Below, piece after piece: positions 17,972-22,412 of a DNA stretch of 22,412 bases. The stretch comes from Chara braunii. Taxonomy: Eukaryota; Streptophyta; Charophyceae; Charales; Characeae. Each line of letters begins with the position of its first letter. Position 1 is the first letter of the stretch. Location of the stretch: positions 1-22,412 of the forward strand of contig BFEA01000661.1 of NCBI GenBank assembly GCA_003427395.1, in the 5' to 3' direction. The notes beneath the pieces are model-generated. The model ran no database searches. It was not told the DNA's origin and saw only the letters and a list, made by a program, of their open reading frames with translations. A program made the translations under genes and the position numbers.

Positions 17972-18852
17972 TGCTACACCTTCATCTGCTGAGGTAGGTG
18001 AATCTGCAGCTGTTTCAGTTGAGATTGTATATGAGACTTTGGGGACTGCACGGGCAGCATCCTTCTGCTATGAGGATCCTGACCCGGATCAGGACCCGAG
18101 GTAGGATGAGCTTCAGTCACTTGTTGCTTTCTTTCTTCACCTAAAGGTACAAAAGAAAAGCAAGTCTGATCTCATCCTACTTCGGCATCTGATCAATCAC
18201 ATCAGGATCAAAGGCTGTCTGATTGTGGAGCCACCAGGAACTTCATATCTCCCAGTGCTGTAAAGAAATTGCATCTGGGTATGAAGGTTCAGCAGCTGCA
18301 ACAACCTTTGCTGGTCAGAATAGGTGACTCCACTGTTCTCACGATCAGGGAGAAGGTCAGGGGTATCCCTGTTACGTTCGATAGTACTGGAGAATATAGA
18401 CATAGGCTGAACTTCTACATATTCCCTGATCTACCCTCTGACCTGGTATTCTCTATGCAGTGGCTAAAGGCCGTCAACCTAAGGATCGACTGGCAGATCC
18501 CAAAGGTTGAACTGCCTAACAGACAGAGGGGGTACAAGCCATGTATGATAGTTGTTGAACACCACCCTAAGACCAGTTGCTACTGTTTGAGAGCGAGGGA
18601 GTTTTATGCTCTCTCGCGCCAGTATGACCATGAGCGCCTGTTCTTAGCTCTGGTCAAGCAGACAGACGCTCCTACTGTTTCCTGTCCTCCTGAGATACAG
18701 CAGGTTGTGGACCATTACGCTGATCTGATGCAGGAGCCCTTTGGGGTACCCAACCGGCCAACCAAGCATCGTATTGAGCTACTACCTAGAGCGGTCCCTC
18801 CCAAGGGCCTCATCTACAGGATGTCCTCTGCTGAGCTTGATGAGCTCAGAAG
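17941..18852 (+). pseudogene. Element B pro-pol: protease with deleted active site, linker to RT
   Basis: In the -1 frame after Gag, coding runs through VPPSATPSSAEV and YEDPDPDQDPR to a TAG at 18102-18104, then DELQSLVAFF to RIKGCLIV. Here the protease signature should be Asp-Ser-Gly-Ala, but the DNA goes from the Val codon (18225-18227) through GA straight to the Ala codon (18230-18232): seven bases appear to be missing, removing the catalytic Asp-Ser-Gly and changing frame. The new frame continues with ATRNFISPSAVKKLHL, the IGDSTVLTI strand, FPDLPSDLVFSMQWL and on to the RT start (KHRIELLPRAVPPKG). No functional protease could be made from this copy. A one-base loss near 18850 shifts the frame again at LDELR. 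Confidence 0.85.
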
Positions 18853-20060
18853 CAGTTTGAGACCCTGACCAGCAAAAGCTGGATACGGCCGAGCACTTCT
18901 GAATTTGGGGCACCAGTCCTCTTTGTCCCGAAAGGGAATGGACAATTCAGAATGTGCATCGACTACAGGGGTCTCAACAAGATCACTAGGAAGAGTACAG
19001 AGCCACTTCTTAGGATCGATGACCTTCTGGATATGGTGCAGGGCTGCACAATATTCAGCAAAGTCGACCTCAAATCTAGGTACCACCAGATTGAGATGGC
19101 ATAGGAGGATGTCTATAAGACAGCCTTCAAGACCAGGTATGGTACTTACGAGTTCCTGGTCATGCCATTCGGACTTTGCAACGCCCCAGGTACCTTCCAG
19201 ACAGAGATGCACCGCATCTTCAGGCCTTACCTGGACAAGTTCATGATTGTCTACCTGGATGACATTCTGGTATTCAACCGAACTGCCAGGGAACATGCGG
19301 AGCACTTGGCTCTAGTCCTTCAGTCATTACATGACAGTCGGTATAAGACTAACAGAGAGAAGTCCTCCTTTGGAGTTCCCTCTGTCATCTATCTGGGTCA
19401 TGTAATCTCTGGAGATGGCCTGGCTCCTGAAGCAGCCAAGATAGTTGTTAATCAGGAGTGGCCCCAGCCACACACAGTGAGGGATGTCGGGTCCTTCATG
19501 GGTTTAGCCTCAAACCAGAAAGTTTGTCAGGAACTTTTCTGCAGTGGCTGCACCCCTGACCAACCTAACAAAGAAACACACTCCTTTTCTTTGGTCCCTT
19601 CCCTGTCAGTTGGCCTTCACACGACTCAAGAAGGCCTTGACTCGTGCACCGGTGTTGAAGTTGCATGACCCCACTTTGCCATTCATCCTGACCACTGACG
19701 CCAGTCAGTATGGCATTGGGGCAGTTCTTCAGCAAGATGATGGGAATGGTATACGACCAGTAGAGTTCACGAGTAAGAAGATCAAGACTCAGAAGCTTCA
19801 AGACTCTACCTACGAGAAAGAGTTGTATGCTCTTGTATGTGCCCTGAAACATTGGAAGCACTTTCTCCTGGGAAGACACTTCCAGATCTTCTCAGATCAG
19901 TCCACGTTACAGTGGATGAAGTCTCAGGGAGAGCTAAATGACAAGTTGGCACGATATATTCAGTTTATAGACATGTTTGACTTTGAACTGAAACATAAGA
20001 AAGGTTGCTACAACAAAGAAGCAGATGCCCTCTCTCATAGGCCTGACTCTTTTGCACTGA
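18850..20060 (+). pseudogene. Element B pol: reverse transcriptase and RNase H
   Basis: RT motifs in order: [35 protein letters not shown] followed by a TAG at 19102-19104, then EDVYKTAFKTRYG, MPFGLCNAPGTFQ and the active site YLDD at 19252-19263. Near 19520 the frame moves by one: an extra A in CAGAAAGTTTG, with two codons of the conserved NYY motif also altered. RNase H follows in the new frame with its acidic residues in TTDAS, YEKELYA, FSDQSTL and KEADALSHR. Element A has Gly in KSGYHQ where B has Arg; that Gly is usually conserved, so this is a second sign of decay. Confidence 0.88.
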
Positions 20061-21553
20061 TTTCCTCTACTCACTCCTTTGGAGAGGAGACCCGTCAGAC
20101 CATTGCTCGTCTTCTGCCTCAAGACCCGACTTTTGGGCCCATAGTTAGGAATCTGCAAGCGGATCCCAATTCTGAACCCGGGTATGCCATGAGTTCAAAC
20201 GTGTTGTATACCTACAGCAGAGGTGAGGAGCGCTTGTGCATTCCCCAGGATCAGCGGCTCAGGACACTGCTGATGTCAGAGTGTCATAATGCCCGTGGAC
20301 ACTTTGGGTTCTTAAAGTCATATGCAGCCCTGTCGCAACGCTTCTTCTGGAAGGAGATGCGGAGTGAGCTGCTGCGCTATGTGGAAACCTGTGAGCTTTG
20401 CAAGAGGAACAAGGTCCAACGTAGACCTTCTCTGGGACTACGCAAACCCTTACCCATACCTAATGGCCCTGCTGAATCTGTGTCGATTGATTTCATAGAT
20501 TTAGGCAAGACCACCCCTCGTGGCATGCGTCAGGTAATGGTCTGCATGGACAGGTTCTCCAAATACGCAAAGTTCATCCCCTTACCAGAGGTAGCTAGAG
20601 TCTCGACTGTGAGAGCAGCCTTTTCAGAGAGGTGGGTCACACACCATGGACCGCCCACTTCTATAATCAGTGATAGAGACCCCCGATTTTGCAGCGATGA
20701 GTAGCAGTCCTACTGTAACGCCTACCTGCACTCACGATTGGACATGACCTCTGGTCATCATCCTGAAGCCAATGGTCAGGCTGAAGTGATGGACCAAGTC
20801 TTATTCCAATTGTTGCGTCCGTTCATCTCTCCAGATCAGCAGGACTGGGATCTCCACTTGGCTCGGGCACAACTTGTTTATAGTCCATACCGGTTGCACT
20901 GGGGACGTGAACCACGTCAGCCTCTCGATGATATCATCGATAAGGCTAAGTCAGACCTAACACGAGGCACTGCAGAGTTCACCATACGCTACCGCATAGA
21001 TGCGAAAAGAGCACGGGTGAACTTGTTCAAAGCCCAAAAGGCAATGATTGAACAAGCTAATGGCCACAGGCGGCCTTCCCCCATCCGCACTGGTGATTAT
21101 GTCTGGGTAGCCAGTTATGAGTTGTCAAGGGAGGAGGATATCTCCCCCAAGCTGTTGCCTCGTTATTTGGGTCCATGGCATGTCTTAGATACAATGGGTG
21201 CTGATCCATTTGGTCCATCCTATGTCATCGACGTCCCGCTGCATCTATGAACCTACCCGGTCTTTCATGCATCTAAGCTGCTTCCATTCACTCCAGCTGA
21301 TGCATTCCCAAATCGGCCCCCTCAATTTGGTCCATCGATCCCTGGCAAGGGATATGACATGGAATGGATTGAGGATGAGTGGGGCACAGGCCCCGATCGA
21401 CAGTATCTTGTGAGGTCCGCCTTCCAGCCTCCTACTGAGAACCAGTGGTTCTACAGGAGGGAACTTCTCAAGACAACAAAGTCAGTTGTTCTGCGATATG
21501 AAGCGGCTCAGAAGGGCAACCTTCCTCGCCGTTCACCTCGCCTTCATCCCTAG
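20061..21553 (+). pseudogene. Element B pol: integrase and chromodomain-like tail
   Basis: The frame continues directly from RNase H. The HHCC zinc domain is complete (ECHNARGHFG with two His, then TCELCKRNK with two Cys). The DDE core has Asp in SIDFIDL, Asp in SDRDPRF and Glu in GHHPEANGQAE. Two in-frame stops fall inside: TAG at 20702-20704 between the second Asp and the Glu, and TGA at 21248-21250 just before TYPVFHASKLLPF. The C-terminal domain shows GDYVWVASYE and LGPWHVLD. The last part (DMEWIEDEWGTG, RQYLVRSAFQPPTENQWF, then a helix) has the chromodomain layout seen in element A. The frame ends at the TAG at 21551-21553. Confidence 0.87.
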
Positions 21554-21580
21554 CTCGGAGGTCCTCGCTCCCCAGGGGGG
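21554..21580 (+). promoter_or_regulatory. Element B pre-LTR near-palindrome and polypurine tract
   Basis: CTCGGAGGTCCTCG (21554-21567) is almost the same as element A's minus-strand CTCGGAGGACCTCG in the same position. It is followed by CAGGGGGG (21573-21580), a purine tract suited to prime plus-strand synthesis. The 3' LTR should start at about 21581. Confidence 0.6.
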
Positions 21581-22412
21581 TAAGCCTCCAATGACTTGCT
21601 GATTTTGATTGTCGAGACTGTCTGCGAGGCTGTACAGTAACAGCCGTAGGTTAGATTCGTCATTTTGTTGGGGCTGAGGGCTAACTGAGAGACCTACCTG
21701 TAGGGAAAATTCGTTAGGGACATATCTGCAAATATGGGAAATATAGGCCCAGCACTAAGCCGAATTTCCTACAGCTACCCCTATTGCATATAACAGACCC
21801 GGGCTACCCCTAGGACGGACAAGCCCAAAGGGGCCTATACCGATAGACGGTCCTATAGCCTATAGCCGGGTAGGGAAAGGCCGAGAGGCCGAAACTGGAA
21901 TGGTACCGGTCGGTCCAGTCAATCTAGGTGTAGGCTAGAGAAGTAGACTTCTATTAAGAGATTAGGAAAAGAGATTCGGGACTTTTGGATGTTCATTTTT
22001 CGCGAAGCAGCGTTTGGAGAAGCCAAGCAAGTTGGTGGCGGTGATTGTCTACAGGCGACATCCTGAGACCCTCGCCGTAGACAGAAGCCATAGTCGGCCC
22101 TTCTGAAGGTTGCCAGAGCTGGGGCATCCTTAGCGCATCTATCCCTGAGGGTATCTGCATCTGGCCAGGCTATCTCGAGCCTCTTCACTGAGCGTTTGTG
22201 GGTGGCGGCAGCCATAGTTGCCTTTTCTTCGTCAGAGTTGTTCAGCGGCACTGAAGACTTCATCGCATGATCTGTTCTTCATCTGGGTGGTTGACGCTGG
22301 CCTCTGGGAGGCTGTTTCGGTTGTGCGCTACTAACTGGGTGTAGGGTAGAGAGTGGAGAGTGGGGTTCTGAGTGTGGCGAGATACTGGAACAAACTCTGT
22401 AACGATATCCGG
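21581..22412 (+). repeat. Presumed start of element B 3' LTR
   Basis: The stretch follows the polypurine tract and has no credible gene: the open frame on the minus strand at 21919-22263 matches nothing I know. It starts TAAGCC rather than TG. A TATA-like CATATAA lies near 21788. No copy is visible in 15037-16338, so LTR status rests on position alone. An inverted repeat at 21698-21774 and short repeats (CCTATAGC twice near 21850) are inside. Confidence 0.4.
21698..21774. repeat. Imperfect inverted repeat (stem-loop)
   Basis: CTGTAGGGAAAATTCG (21698-21713) pairs with CGAATTTCCTACAG (21761-21774) with two one-base bulges, and TTAG/CTAA adds to the inner stem. The loop is about 40 bases. Confidence 0.65.

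Larger units (their letters stand above)
16339..22412 (+). mobile_element. Element B: Ty3/gypsy LTR retrotransposon, right end outside window
   Basis: Gag, protease, RT, RNase H, integrase and a chromodomain-like tail follow in Ty3/gypsy order on the plus strand, head-to-head with element A. The internal region ends with a purine tract at 21574-21580, and the rest of the window is the presumed start of the 3' LTR. Its proteins are clearly related to those of A but distinct (for example WKEMRSELLRYVETCELC against A's WPGMKND). It carries at least eight in-frame stops and three frame-changing indels. Confidence 0.88.

Noticed and set aside
16339-21553. Reassignment of TAG to an amino acid, as in some algae and ciliates
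   Set aside because: The residues expected at the TAG positions differ (Gln, Trp and others), TGA and TAA stops also occur, and true ends use TAG. Mutation explains it better.
21919-22263. 114-codon minus-strand open frame after element B
   Set aside because: No recognisable domain, lies in presumed LTR sequence, and its length is not beyond chance.

Overview
The window is wall-to-wall retrotransposon DNA from a eukaryotic nuclear genome. I see no host gene, rRNA, tRNA, CRISPR array or prokaryotic operon. All coding capacity is gag, protease, reverse transcriptase, RNase H, integrase or LINE protein, and nearly every frame is broken by stops or indels. The acidic, coiled-coil Gag of the first element resembles retroelement proteins I remember from the charophyte green alga Chara braunii. 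That attribution is from memory, moderate at best, and was not checked.

Layout. (1) Element A, positions 1-15036, is a Ty3/gypsy (Metaviridae) LTR retrotransposon on the minus strand. Its 3' LTR is cut by the window start (1-115). Then, going right and therefore upstream in the element, come the chromodomain-like tail and integrase core (154-1313), the integrase zinc region, RNase H and RT (8177-9889), protease (9893-10690), Gag (10681-12678), a 1.4 kb leader with microsatellites and palindromes, a primer binding site (14123-14134) and the 5' LTR (14136-15036, TG...CA). (2) A LINE on the plus strand (about 1314-8176) lies inside A's integrase gene. It has an ORF1, an ORF2 with APE endonuclease, RT and a C-terminal CCHC zinc motif, and a poly(A) tail. 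(3) Positions 15037-16338 have no recognisable gene and probably belong to element B's 5' LTR or leader. (4) Element B, from 16339 onward, is a second Ty3/gypsy element on the plus strand, with Gag, protease, RT, RNase H, integrase and a chromodomain-like tail, a G-rich polypurine tract at 21571-21580 and a presumed 3' LTR running off the window.

The most notable observations are: a textbook -1 frameshift heptamer (A_AAA_AAC) immediately before the Gag stop of element B, with pro-pol open in the -1 frame; exact loss of the protease catalytic Asp-Ser and of the Gag zinc-knuckle His in B; a near-palindrome shared by A and B just before their 3' LTRs; a 16-bp palindrome downstream of A's primer binding site; a cluster of TTGAC[C/T] boxes in A's leader; a nine-fold recurring octamer GCTATGGC/GCCATAGC; a LINE junction lacking a target-site duplication; and a conflict between A's nearly identical LTRs and its heavily broken genes. 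Nothing here looks like an intact autonomous element. Scattered single N bases and indels at homopolymers mean some breaks may be assembly errors.
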